A DNA stretch of 64,000 nt, taken from contig NC_051096.1 in NCBI RefSeq assembly GCF_901709675.1, positions 3,935,001-3,999,000 of the forward strand, written 5' to 3'. A program made the translations under genes and the position numbers. Below, piece by piece: positions 22,416 to 34,504 of this stretch. The stretch comes from Syngnathus acus (lineage: Eukaryota > Chordata > Actinopteri > Syngnathiformes > Syngnathidae). Under the pieces are notes generated by a model that saw only the letters and a program-made list of their open reading frames with translations, did no database searches and was not told the origin of the DNA. The number at the start of each line of letters is the position of its first letter. The first letter of the stretch is position 1.

Positions 22416-25400
22416 CCATTTTGTCCTCTTCTATTTTTTTTTTTGTTAGATCGCATCACTAAAGTATTTTGGATTCATTTTGCCTATAATCAAGCCACCC
22501 GGTGCCACTTGCTCGTCTTCTAATCTGGAAGGGGTGTCATCAAGAAAATGACAGGCCCAATTTCCTCTGCATCTAATGACGAGTAAATAATAGCATCCCT
22601 TCAAACCGCCAGCCAGATGAAAGTCAAAACTCGGGCGCACATGAAAGCCGCGAGGGCGGTGATGCAGCTGTTTGTCAACTCTGTCTGTCTCCTCCATCTC
22701 TGCTGCACGTTTGTTCTCTACGTCCCTGCCTCTTCCTCGAATGTCAGGTAGAATGAAACCCGAGTGTTCATCAGCGGGATCCAGGAGGCCGTGGGGGTAC
22801 TCATCCAGGCCCTCCCGTGCATGCCATTTCCATTTCAAAGACGTCTCCTTTTACTCTTGTAATTCCATCTAGGGCAAGTGTTAAGTGAACATTCCTAACT
22901 GCTGACTAGGAAAAAGATTTCAACACACACAAAAAAAAAAAATAGGGAGATACGTACAGTATGCATGAAGTGGATAGAAGGTAGGATGTGTGCGATCAAA
23001 GGTATGGTAATGTCAACGGTGAAAAGGAGTGGAACGTGCTGGGCCTTAGGAATAAGGCGATGCAGCGACGACTGAGGAATTCGCTCACTTGGGTTGCATT
23101 TCACAAAGTTTTGGAAGCTTAATGCTAACAGACAATGGGAAATGCCATAGAGTGGCTAATGAATAGCATCTATGTGGCTGTTTTGCTATTTGAACAAAAA
23201 CGGTGCAGCAACACACGTAGACAGATACTGATAGGTAGATTTCAGAAATTTGACTGTCACTGCAGTTTTCTGAGTCATTTGGATTATTTTATTTGTACTT
23301 TACATTTCATTAATTATCATATTTTTCTCATTAAACAGGCTGGTATGGATTAATGCCATTTTTCATTTTAAATGGGTGAACCTCGGTGAAAATACTGTAA
23401 ATTCTGTTGAAATGAGATATAAAAGGTCTATTTTCTTCTCCCTCTCAGCTTCTATTATGTGTAATTTCCTGGATTCATCCTTCCATCCTCCTCCAGGATG
23501 CTGGCTGAGTGGTCCAGGTGCACATGGCAAACACTTATCAGCAATGATACCTGACGTTTCTGCACAGGCTCCTCTCTCGAGCATATGGGGGTCGGCGCCG
23601 GGGTATGATGAATGCTTTTGTCCGAGCGTTATGGTTTGCCTGCTGGCGTGTGAGTAAGACTTCCTTGAAGCTCTCATAAGGTTCCTAACACCTGTTTTCC
23701 GCCTGGTGGGATGAGCGATACGGCAGCTACTTAACATGCGAGAGCTTTTACTTTGAAATGTGTTTGACTCCTTGCTGTCTCCTCGGAGAGTTATGCATTT
23801 GCTCAACTTCATGTTAAATGTATCATAAATATAGGGTACACCTGACCTTTAAAGGAAATGAAATCATTTGTCTTGTGTCACAAGAATGCCAGTCTGTCAC
23901 AGGATGAATTTTTTTCCCCATTGTGGCATCTTTGGTGGAGTCTTCCCACAAATGTCTTTTAAAATGCTTCATCTTATTTATCACTTTCTTTCATTGCTGT
24001 GCTTATCCAAGCAAGCGGTTCCATACATGATGTAAATAGCAGCCTGGAGCGTTTTAAGATTCACAAGTTGCTTCTGGCTTGTTTTCTAAATTCCACCGAA
24101 TGTGCTTTTCGATCACCCAGCGTACCGTGAACGTTTGATCTGGAATAACTCAAATGTACGGTGTCTTTGGGTTATCACGAGGTGAGACGTGTCGACTAAA
24201 TCCAGCCACGCGACATCCAAACATAGCAACTATTGAAAAATAATTTCTCTCAGCGTGGTGTCTAACAGGCTTGAAAGGCAAGTAAACCACCCTGTAAGCC
24301 AAGAAGTGGCTTAAACATGACCTTGGGTGCTCACTTCAAATCTCCACAGGGAATCGGCAAGCGTGCACACACACATTTTAGTACCGCCAGTCCAAATTTG
24401 ACCAAACAAAGCACATTTTCAGACCATGCCTTGCATACTAGTCAAGGCGGGATGAACTTGCTAACTTCTGAAGTCTCAACTTGAGCAATAGTACACAAGG
24501 TCAGTGGTCATGGACTTCTATATTCCTTTCCTGCTAATGTGTTTTCCATGTTCACACAAGTACGAGTGCCCGATAGGGTCAATATTGTCATATAGGTTCT
24601 CTGCGGCATCTATAAATTCGGCATATTCCCGCGCTCTCAAAAAATACAGACTCGATAAGCTTCTTTGTCTCCAGGCAGTTTGTCTATTCCCATCACGCAC
24701 GAGTTGTTTAAAAAAGAAGCTCCGGAGTCAATTTTCCGCAGAGGTAGATTAGCCATGAGTATGTAATTTATCGTCCTTTTTAATTCAGCCGCGCATCCTG
24801 TCGGGTCATTATTTTGTTGCACATTTGACACAACAGAACAGGCGCTTAAGAATTCTGGCGAGCAAAAATGCTGAGCGAGGCCTTTTGGCAGCCAAATGGG
24901 AAACACGTGGTGACAAAGCGGAATGATTGACTCCGTCTAGATGCGACCGCTTTCTTACTGATGCGTGTTAAGTGTGAATGTAAATGAGTAAATTAACCCG
25001 CAGCTGTTGATTCTAACCTCCAATTAAGAAAAAGGTCGATCTTAGATGTCGTTATATTATTCGGAATAAACACCTGATCAATAGTCAACATAAGAAAGTT
25101 TTATAAAAAGACAGATTCAATTTAGAATATAATTGTGTAGGGCTTACAGAAAGAAAAAAAAAAAAGTCGCAACAGTGATTTATGACTTCTTAGTTCACTC
25201 TGAAGAAATTGGAATTCATCTCCCTTGCCTTTTCATACGGGCGATAGCCTGCTTGCTATTATTTACATGAGTCCAGGTTGTTTATCCTTGCCATTGCCTT
25301 CCCCTCCCATCCTTATTTCATTTGCTTTTCTCATAGTGATTTACCTTAGAGAACGCTATTTCTTCAGCATGAACAAATTAGGTTATCATACTCCACCACT

Positions 25401-27553
25401 CCCCCTTTCTCTTTCTTTCTCTCTTGCTTAGCCTTTACCTGTCTCTTTGGCTCTTTGGATCCTCCTCATCTTTTTGCTACCATCTCCTCCCTCAACTTTT
25501 TATTTATGAGATGCCAAATCATAGTGAGGGATGGGGCGTGCCATTGGGGATGTATGCGGGGGGTTTAGAGCGCGTCCATACGTTATGGCACAATCCTGCG
25601 GTTTTATTCATTTTTTTAATATTATGTTAAATTTTGCGACAAAATCAAAACATTTGAAAATTTTTATTACAAAAATGCAGAGGATGTAAAAAGTAGCTTT
25701 TATTGAATAGCAATCTTTTCCTCTTCATGAATTCCTAGTTCTCGGTCCTTGAATATGTTTGACATAGCCCATAACAGTCATGTTAATTATGGAAATCTAT
25801 ACTGGATTAAATCCTTTAATGTACTTCACCCAGTAGAACTAGCGAGCCATAAAAAGGCACAAGTGGACATTTGTGAATTAATGAGCTCCTCTCAGCAAAA
25901 ATCACATTATGGAATGAACCAATAAAAAAAATAGGGGAGTCACTTCTTTGGTTCATGGTATAAAAAAATTACAAACGCCATCTATTTTTTCCGTCACTGA
26001 TTTAATCCAGACTTTTACAAACGTTCCAAATTGTCTTGAATGCATTTTGAACCGTTCTTTAACTTTTTATATCCTATAAAGATTATTTTTAAATCACACT
26101 TTCGAATTTAATAGTGTTGTAAAGCTTTTCTTGACGTCAATTTGCCCGTGGTATCGCAACATCAGCGGTAGGCTGGTTGGAGGAGTTGTTAACATTATGA
26201 CAAAAAAAGTCATTCCATGAAGAACTAACAGATGTGTTTAACAAGCTCATAAAAATAAACCGGATATGGACTATATTTGTCCTCACTTTATTTCCAATCA
26301 GTATTATTTTTATTTTAGTTTCTTTCACGCTTACTCTCAGGATAAAATGTTAAAAAGCCCCAAATCTCCATTTGCTGATATTCAGATTTTAGGGCAGGTG
26401 GCATTTAAACTATTTATTTGTAAAATAAATACATCCACGAATAAAATACGCAAAATTGCTGCAGGCTTGAGTCTCCATCTGCTGAACTTTGCTTCTTGAG
26501 ACCTCGGAGGTATTTGTTAGAAATTTGCGAAAACAAAGCAGTTAGAATGCTAATTGAATATTCCCAAATGCTTGATTTCTTTCAGTTGCCTCATTTATTT
26601 TCACTGCACCACAAAATATCCAACAAATTAAAATCAAAATATTCTCAATGAATGATCAGAGGTGGATCAACTTGACTCGCATTGAATTTAATTTAGTAGA
26701 TGAGTGGGAGAGAGGCGGACATGCTAAGCGATTGAATAAAAATGTGATCTATATCATCCAAAAAAAAACAAAAAACAAACTTTGCATTCCAAGGAAGCCC
26801 CGTGCAGCTTCACTCATCGGCAACTAGGACTGCAATTCCCCGTAGATCCTGTCATCTTTTACATAATTAAACAGCGCTTATGTATGTGTGTTTTTGGAAT
26901 ACAACAAAGCCCAAGAGTTTGTTCCTCTCAGCGTGTTTGTGCTGGCATATGAAATGATCATCTCCCGCTGCTGAATGTCTCCGATGCATATTTTTGGCTG
27001 CCAAGTAGGTCTTGAGTGAAGGCGGCGGCGGCGGCGGGAACGTTCTAAACCGTTCGCATCAATTGACAGGTGAGGCCTGACTACCAGCTAATAGACTTTC
27101 CAATAATGCCTCGGGCAGGCATTTAAAACACTAAACACCACAAACAAAAGCTATATGTACACTCTCACTACAGCCATTGTTCTATTTTCAAAGTTGATGA
27201 TAATGCTTTAGTTCAGTCATAGGCTACCAGCTCCCTACACCATTATGTAGCTGCCATGTGAATCCGGTCCAATTTGTAATGATTGAAATCACGCACGGCA
27301 GGCGATCCAAGAAGAGGGGAGGATCAGCAGCTTTACTGTCACCAAAAGCCAGCAAGAAATAACACTTTGGCAGGAGTGAGCCAACGCTACATCTAATTGC
27401 CAAGCTATGAGAAAGATGTTATTGCCACTAAGCTTGGTTAATATCAAGCCCGTGATCTGTACCATATTTTTCAGACACACTTAAAATTCTTTCATTTTCT
27501 CAAATCGACAGAGAAGTTAAAATGAAGTTGACTAAAGTCGGACATATTTGCTG
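22416..27553. other. Long non-coding stretch, no gene recognised
   Basis: The longest ORFs are about 130 codons at 22446-22838 (minus) and 149 codons at 23363-23812 (minus). Neither has a recognisable domain, and both are overlapped by plus-strand ORFs. The stretch includes a CT-rich patch at 25400-25500 and a GGC microsatellite at 27021-27036. Candidate regulatory blocks are listed under findings. Confidence 0.5.
27021..27036. repeat. (GGC)n trinucleotide repeat
   Basis: Five GGC units lie in an otherwise AT-rich neighbourhood, outside any ORF that I would call coding. Confidence 0.85.
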
Positions 27554-27555
27554 TA

Positions 27556-27939
27556 CCGTATTTTCCGGACTATAAGGCGCACCTTCAATTAATGGCCCAT
27601 TTTAAAACTTTGTCCTTATATAAAGCGCACCAGACTATAAAGCGCACCATTAATACATCATGTCAGATTTTTAATCCAAATCAAATCATTCTCCATTTTA
27701 TCTTTTTTATTTCAACTTCAGATGCAAAAAATTACTTTATAATCACAAAATAATGATCCATAGTCTTTTTGATGAGTCATAGTCTTCCACTTATGACTGA
27801 TTTCATGACACAATGTTTCGGGCCAGTTTAAATTTAGGAATTTGGTCCATATATAAGGCGCACCGGACTATAAGGCGCACTGTCGCCTTTTGAGAAAATT
27901 TTAGGTTTTTAGGTGCGCCTTATAGTCCGGAAAATAGGG
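27556..27939 (-). mobile_element. MITE copy 5, subfamily B
   Basis: Reverse-oriented copy (384 bp) flanked by TA at 27554-27555 and 27940-27941. From left to right it holds the CTTCAATTAATGGCCCATTT block, the subfamily B core in reverse (CATTCTCCATTTTATCTTTT, then ATTTCATGACACAATG), the CCATATATAAGGCGCACCGG block and the TTTTGAGAAAATTTTAGG block. The right terminus reads AAAATAGGG instead of AAAATACGG. Confidence 0.9.
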
Positions 27940-27941
27940 TA

Positions 27942-30031
27942 CTAGTTTGTTTGATAGCCAGTCTCGGCTTTCACAGCCTCCATCAAAGTGCAAAGCAAAA
28001 CAAAATCTCATTTTCTCTTCAAATTTTTACTCTCTATCCTGGTGTATTATGCATAGGTTCGGAAAGTAGGAATGAAGATTTGGCATGCAATCTTGAGAAA
28101 GAAGCGTGAACTGAATTGAGTGTGTGTGTAGTTCAGACAACCCTGGCGCGACATGCACTTGTATTAGGTTCCCGTTGGAATGAGATTTGATAAAGGTATC
28201 GTTGATTTACGACAGTCTGCCCACCGCACGCACACAACAGTTCTCCAAGCAGCCAATCACTTTTCACAAAGACGCCATACCTTGTTTGCACGTGTGTGTC
28301 CAAATGTGGCAATACACAAGTGTACCCTTGCTCATTTTTCAACAAATTCCCCAAAGTCGCATATCAAGTTAACAACAAAGCCCCAGCTGGCTGCACAGGT
28401 AACTGAGGAAGCAAAAAAATAAAAATTCAGTATGCTAGTCATGCTGAGAGAATAAACGGCACAAATGAGAACGGGGCCGAGGCGGGTGTCGGCTTTGCCA
28501 CGCAACACAATCCGTTGGTTTTGCCACTGAGGCCATCGATCACGAGCACCTCGCATCATCGCTATGTTGTTCGTCTTCCGTGACTATAACTCCCCTGCCC
28601 CCCCTTCGCATGGGATATCATGACCTCTCTCCTTGTGATAGCGAATCAAAATTCAACAGCTCGCCAAACATTGATTTTTGTTGCTGTTCTTGTTCACAGC
28701 TTGAATTTGTTTACACACACGAGGAAATAAATTCCCTTGATGTTTTTGGAAAGTGGCTTCAGGCAACATTGTTTGCCCTGGTTTGGAATATTAAAAAAAT
28801 AGATGCTATTGGATTTGTTGTCCAGCCAGTGGCGGCGCTAGGATTTTTTTTCTGTGGTAGTAACGTGGGGTGGACATTTTTTTATTTTTATTTTTTTTAA
28901 AACAAATTCACAAAATTCTTCAGAAATTTCTGACAAACATTTGAGGGTCGGGGTCTTAAACCCAGCAGTTTTTTGTTTTGTTTTGGTCCGACTTGATTAA
29001 ACTAAGTTCTTTGTACACACTTACTTTTCTGAGAATGTTGCACAATAAAGGAACATGACAACATATAGATTTTTTTGTGTGTGTGGAATTCGTGTAAGTA
29101 GAATGTGTCTGTGACTTACACAACCTAATGTTCATCAATTATTATTACTTTTTTTTGCAAAAAGACAGAAAATGTCATCCCTTTATCATATATGTGCTAT
29201 TGAGCCTCGGAGTGTGTTTTTTTTTTAATAATCAAATCCAATCAAAAAGCATGTCAGAGACAAAAAAAATGTACTTAACTCCAGATTGCAGTTTTTGTCA
29301 CCAGGCATGAATGGCTGCCTTTATAAACAATTCAGCCATGTTTTTCTTCAAACTCCATGAATAAAAGAGACAATGTTGACTGGAGTGACTTAATTGCTAT
29401 ATGTTGCTCTCAGCATGATGTTGGTCGGCTACAATTTTGCATACATAATGGCAGTGCAGGATGTTATAATGGTCAAAGCCTGTTACTAGGCAGCAGATAC
29501 TCTTCTTCACTATCATCATCTTTAGCCAAACAATAACATCATGTTGGTTTTCTATTTTTGAAAATTATATTGGCTTTTCTTTACGAGCTACATTATGTAA
29601 AAAAAAAAAAATCTGTAAAGGGGAAAAAAACAACAACATTTATGTCATTACCTTCTGCTGTATGGAGCTTGAAGTGCTACAATATTGAAGCTGATCTGAT
29701 TGCATTATTTGTGGAACAACAGGCATCCCCCCAATGGATTTTATTTGACCATTACCACTTCCATTGCTGCGGTATGTTTTCTCCGTCTGCAATCGCTGTG
29801 ATGTTCTATCGATCGTTTTTGTGGCGCGACAAAAACCTCCGTGTGGTGTCGCTTATTTCTGTCACACAAACACATACTGTGTCCTCTCTACCACACACCT
29901 TCAGTCAGTGCCAAACTCCCGGCGCCATCGGTCCGCAATCCATTTTCATGGCGCTCTGGAAAGATTATGCTGTGAGCTGATTGGGCACACCTTCCATTTG
30001 GGACACCTCAGCAGATCGAGAGGAATGTTAG
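27942..30031. other. Non-coding stretch, no gene recognised
   Basis: Several poly-T runs lie near 28845-28900 and 29217-29228, and an A run lies near 29600. The 140-codon plus-strand ORF at 29558-29980 begins in low-complexity lysine codons and has no recognisable domain. The overlapping 126-codon ORF at 29764-30144 continues into the next transposon copy, so neither is credible. Confidence 0.55.
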
Positions 30032-30033
30032 TA

Positions 30034-30461
30034 CTGTATTTTCCGCACTATAAGGCGCACCGGATTATAAGGCGCACCTTCAATGAATGGCCCATTTTAA
30101 AACTTTGTCCATATATAAGGCGCACCGGATTACAAGGCGCATAGAATAAATAACTCAACGTTGCTCAAACGTTAATGCAATCACAATGTAGTAACACTCG
30201 AAATAGTGAAAACAATAACAATATATCAATAACTCAACGTTGCTCAAACGTTACTATCACACAACACACAAAATAATCACGTAAAGCTTACTTTAATAAA
30301 TTAGTCCTCATCCACGAATCCATATTGGTCCATATATAAGGCGCACCGGATTATAAAGCGCACTGTCGGTTTTTGAGAAAATTTGAGGATTATAAGGCGC
30401 ACTGTCGGCTTTTGAGAAAATTTGAGGTTTTTAGGTACGCCTTATAGTGTGGAAAATACGG
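30034..30461 (-). mobile_element. MITE copy 6, subfamily A, with internal duplication
   Basis: Longest copy in the window (428 bp), reverse orientation, flanked by TA at 30032-30033 and 30462-30463. The core matches copy 2 closely, including two CAACGTTGCTCAAACGTTA motifs. Near the right end a block containing GCGCACTGTCGG and TTTTGAGAAAATTTGAGG occurs twice in tandem with a period of about 39 bp, which accounts for its extra length over copy 2. Its left terminus starts CTGTATTTTCC. Confidence 0.9.
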
Positions 30462-30463
30462 TA

Positions 30464-30960
30464 ATCTAAGAATGTCCATGTTGTCTTTTCTTTAAAAAAA
30501 AAAAACATAGGAAATACTTGAGCTGTTCTTTAAAAGAAAGTTTTTCCGCTTGTGTTCAAACTCACAGATGGAAAAGTATAACAACAATTCATTCAAAAAT
30601 GCAAACGAGGGCTTTGTTGTTTGAATCTGCTTGTCACTGGCTTTTAATTAGTTGACTCCCTTCAGCGAGTGCCGCCACAATGCTCTTATCAATGGCAGTG
30701 CAGGAACATATGAGTGGCTGTACATGCTAACGAGGGCATTTAATCAATGGCAGCCACACAGGCAACCGAACGAGGTTTTAATACTGAGTGTAATCCCTAT
30801 GCTTGTTTTTCTACTTGGACGTGCATGTTTCAATTTGTGGATTTGTGTGTGTTTCATTTCTGCTTACTAAAAAAAATATGTCGAGTGCTCAATGTAACCG
30901 AGTATAGTCGCAATCTTACGACGGGTGCATACGCAGAAAGCACAAACAAATATGCTTGTG
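30464..30960. other. Non-coding stretch, no gene recognised
   Basis: Short AT-rich stretch with an A run near 30500. Nothing identifiable was seen. Confidence 0.55.
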
Positions 30961-30966
30961 TGGGAT

Positions 30967-31134
30967 CTCCCCAGGTACTTCAGTTTCCTCCCACATTCCA
31001 AAACATGCATCTTAGCTTCATTAAAGACTCCTTTGGTGTAAATACAAGCGTGAATTATTGCCTATTGAGCCCCACGTCAGCTGGGATACTATCCATTTGA
31101 CCCTTGACCTTAGTGACAATAAGCAGAACTGCAA
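30967..31134 (+). mobile_element. Fragment of a common fish interspersed repeat (3' part)
   Basis: Landmarks remembered from a very common teleost repeat appear in the right order: TTTCCTCCCACATTCCAAAA, CATGCAT, then after an internal deletion CACGTCAGCTGGGATA, CCCTTGACCTTAGTGACAAT and AAGCAG. I am confident this is an old retroposon-type interspersed repeat, but I do not assign a family name. Heavily diverged and non-coding. Confidence 0.6.
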
Positions 31135-31175
31135 GGTTAGCTTATTAGGTTAGCCTGTTCAACCTTGACTCTGGA

Positions 31176-31288
31176 CTTCCTGTGTGGGAAATGCATGTTC
31201 TCCTCGCGCTCACGTGGGTTTTCCCTAGGCAATCCGGCTTCCTCCCACATTTGAAAACAACATATGTGTTAGATTAACTGCCAACTGT
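31176..31288 (+). mobile_element. Fragment of the same fish interspersed repeat (5' part)
   Basis: Starts CTTCCTGTGTGGGAAATGCA, then GTTCTCCTCGCGCTCACGTG, CCGGCTTCCTCCCACATTTG and TTAGATTAACTG. This is the upstream part of the repeat whose downstream part lies at 30967-31134. Both fragments carry the CTTCCTCCCACATT block, so they are two separate truncated insertions, or one rearranged by duplication, in the same orientation and 40 bp apart. Confidence 0.6.
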
Positions 31289-31289
31289 T

Positions 31290-33300
31290 TTCAAAGCAGA
31301 GCATTTGAAAATATGAAAACCGAATGTACCTAAAAAAAAGAAGAGACTTTTTTTCACCAAACAGTTTGTGTCTGGATTTTGCCAGCTTCTAGTTATCTGT
31401 GTTCGCTCCCACAATGGCGCAAACGCCCATTTCAAAATACCCAAAGAATAAAAACGCCACCCAAACAAGTAGACCAATGCATATTTGGTCCTTGGAGGAC
31501 AACAAACTCATCTCCCACTGTAATCCTATTTCCGCCATTTCCAACTGTTGTCACACTACAAGTAACAAAAGCCACGGGTGAGTTGTGTCAATGCATGTGA
31601 TGAATACATTTGTGTTTTGGAAGAGAGATGATGATCTCTCTGTTGCTTTCCAAAAAGCACACAGGGGAGTGCACACAGATGGAGTAGCAGAGCACCTGAC
31701 TACCATGCCCCGAGGCTGTCGCGAGGCTCTTCCACTCTCACTACCATTAAGCCTTGGTTCCAATCAAAGATCCTCTCTCTGTATCTGACTGACTTCATCT
31801 CCGAGGGCCCACTCCACCTCAGATACACCGCTCTCCAACAGATGATTGATCTGCACTCCAGTTTCTTCTTGCTTCTCCCCTTGCCCTCAAGATATAACAG
31901 CCAAAAATATGAAATAGTTTGATCCAGCGGGCTCGCGGTGTATATTTGTTTGGATTCCTCACTCTGTGCATGACTAGACTTTCCTGCCACCATTTTATTT
32001 ACCATTTGTAAAAAAAAAAAAAAAGCAGGCAGCATCATTAAAATAGGGAAATGTCAACTCAAAAGCCGACTTGTCGCCCAACAACGTTTCAGTCATTACA
32101 ATATATAGAAGACACGCTGGGAAAAAAAAATTCCGGAGACTGCACTGCAGACTTCCAGCTCAGATAAATGCTATTCATCGCAGTATGCAACAGTGCTACC
32201 AATGGGAATGGGGAAAAAAAAAATCGACTGTATTCCAAAACCTCTAATTAATATATAGAGATAATTAGGACCCTTCAGGACCCCTTGCCTGTTGTTGGCA
32301 TGACAGGCATTATAAGTAACACCCTGAAGTCAGCTGTATGGATTTAAAATGTTCTCGCTTGTTAAAAAGAACATTCAGTTCCAAAAATTTTTTTCAGTAC
32401 CTGCCCTCCAATTTTTTGTTTTGCATTGTTTTGCAGCAGGATGAATGCAAAGCTCTTCAGTATTCCAAAAGCAAAATTACCATACCGTTTGAAATTTATT
32501 TTACTTTTTATTAAAATGTATGCATTTCCAAGTCGATGTCCCTCGTGGCAAGGGCAAACAACCATTAATAAATAAAAATAAGAATGGTAAGGGAAAAATG
32601 ACACAATATTTAGATAGTGGACTGCAATCGAGTGAATACTAATCGCAAATCATTAGCAGCCTTTAACTAACAGCTAATGGGGGTCTTGCAAACCTTCAAT
32701 GTGACACGGGGTTCATCAGATAACACCAATTAAACGTGACAATATTGATATAACCATAAGGCGGAATATCAATAGCGACCGTTATCCACCTGGATTTCTT
32801 GATCAATGCTCCGCCTCCATGACCTCGCTTCATGGGCACAAATTCATCTCCAATAGAGACGAAGGTTACTGTGAGAATTCCTTAATGATCTCCGGATCGA
32901 CATCACTGAAGGATATTGGAGAAAAAAAATGGAGAATTAGGATGGAATATTAAAATGACAAGTGCTGATTCCAACTTGCAGTAGCAAAAGAAATGGAACC
33001 ATCAAAACGAGTTGCACCCACAGCGTCAATCCTGGGAGATAACAAGTCCTCCACCAAAGATGAAAGCGTGGCTGTCACTTTCACCTTTGACCGGCAGCAC
33101 TGGCGGGATCGTAAGGGCCATCCCGGCACCTGTTAACCACCCTGGCCTTTCTTTTCACTATTTGAAATGATGCTGCCCAGTCAACCACAAGAAAGAAAGC
33201 ATTGAAAATAGCCTCAGCTGTAATCGGACTACTTAAAATTCGCTTCACCTCAGTTGCTCCATTAGTCAATTTGTTTTAAATATAGTTTTAAAAATAAATA
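31290..33300. other. Non-coding stretch, no gene recognised
   Basis: Poly-A runs occur near 32010 and 32216. At 31680-31780 a short stretch has loosely tRNA-like boxes (TAGCAGAGCACCTG and GGTTCCAATC), but no cloverleaf can be folded with confidence. The rest is unremarkable AT-rich DNA. Confidence 0.5.
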
Positions 33301-33305
33301 AAATA

Positions 33306-33535
33306 AAATAAAAAGTTTTAAATATATTTTTTTAAATAATCACATTCTATATTTATTTAAAACCTTGCATATAATTGATTTAATTTATTTTTATGAATTT
33401 ATGGACAATAAATCAATAGAATAAAATAAAACAGTTTTAAATATTTTTTTAAATATTCACATTCTATATTTGTTTAAAACCTTGCATATAACTGATTTAA
33501 TTTCTTTTTATTAATTTATGTGTTGCAATGTATCA
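33306..33535. repeat. Two-unit tandem duplication, period about 117 bp
   Basis: The landmark CACATTCTATATTT occurs at 33341 and 33458. The surrounding sequence also recurs: AGTTTTAAATAT before it, and AAAACCTTGCATATAA followed by TGATTTAATT after it. Units are very AT-rich and have diverged by small indels. Confidence 0.85.
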
Positions 33536-33539
33536 GCTG

Positions 33540-34390
33540 CATCCGCCACATGAACTGATCTGCATGCTAACTGACACCTGTTATTTAGCAGCTTGGTGAT
33601 ATAAAAAGGAGCCAGGGCATGAAGAATGACTGGGAAGGTCAGCTCAAACGTTCAGATTGTCTCAGATACCATTCAACCAAATAGAAACTCACCCCAACTA
33701 CAATTTATGAATTATTGCTGACTTAGCGCCTTTGGCCTTAACGCCGAATTAGCCCTGTTTGCATTGCAGAATAATGCACTCCCTCGCCTATCCATTTGGT
33801 TTTTATTCCGTGTCACTGGCAACAGGTGCCACTGTAGTACGCCGCCTCAGCCCGAGGTAAAATGTTCTATTTTGACATTTACACAGATCACCATCTCAAA
33901 AATGCACCTTGGTTGCAGCGGCGCTGCATGAGAAACTACCAACATGAGCTCACAATGAGTCATTGCTCCCGCTTTTCTTTGTCGTTGTGGATGACAAAGA
34001 AAAGTGTGAGCGAGTGGAATAACATGAATTTTGCTTGTGGCCATTTTGTTTGGCCAAAATATGTCACGCCTTCAAGCACGCTCATATTTCTAAAGCTCTT
34101 AGAAGCAGATTCTAACACAAGCAATCACTTTACCTTGGGGACAGTGTCCTGGATTTTGTGCTGATGTGCATTTAACCTTAGAAAATGTTTTAAATAATCA
34201 CTTAAAGTATGAAAAATATGCAAACATTTCTTTATCCTGCCTCTACCTTGGGAGCCATTTACAATGAGGCTATTTGTCTAATTCTACACTTTTGGGGCCT
34301 TGTGGGTCTTTGTGTTTAATGCGCAGCTCTATATTAGTTATTCTGTATTTATTTTTAATCACACACTAGTAAATAAAATGGTAAGTACAA
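33540..34390. other. Non-coding stretch, no gene recognised
   Basis: Short ORFs of 65-100 codons overlap on both strands at 33847-34164. No domain, repeat or splice pattern is recognised. Confidence 0.5.
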
Positions 34391-34395
34391 TTTAG

Positions 34396-34500
34396 TTTTT
34401 GGGCTGGAACACATTACTTACATCTCCATTCATTTCAATGGGAAACATTATTTTGCTTTATGATCTTTTCAAGTTACAAGCACAGAACCAATTAAGTTGA
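34396..34500 (+). mobile_element. Mariner-type MITE fragment 1
   Basis: The diverged sequence GGGCTGGAACACATTACTTA, then TCCATTCATTTCAATGGGAA and TTCAAGTTACAAGCACAGAA, aligns with the subterminal part of a widespread mariner-like non-autonomous element (consensus remembered as GGAACGAATTAAT, CATTTCAATGGGAA, CGAGTTACGAGC). Terminal repeats and target duplications are not recognisable. Two further copies occur in this window. Confidence 0.55.
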
Positions 34501-34504
34501 ACGT

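Noticed and set aside
23363-23812. 149-codon minus-strand ORF, the longest in the window
   Set aside because: It is overlapped by a plus-strand ORF of 93 codons, has no recognisable motif, and a length near 150 codons can occur by chance in 64 kb.
28820-28900. Transposon end (CCAGTGGCGGCGCTAG) near 28826
   Set aside because: Only one end is visible. No inverted partner or target duplication was found nearby.
29558-30144. Overlapping plus-strand ORFs of 140 and 126 codons as a gene
   Set aside because: The first starts in A-run lysine codons, the second continues into MITE copy 6, and neither has a domain or splice context.
31680-31780. tRNA-like boxes suggesting a tRNA gene or tRNA-derived SINE
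   Set aside because: Spacing and arms do not form a cloverleaf. Only the B-box-like GGTTCCAATC is close.
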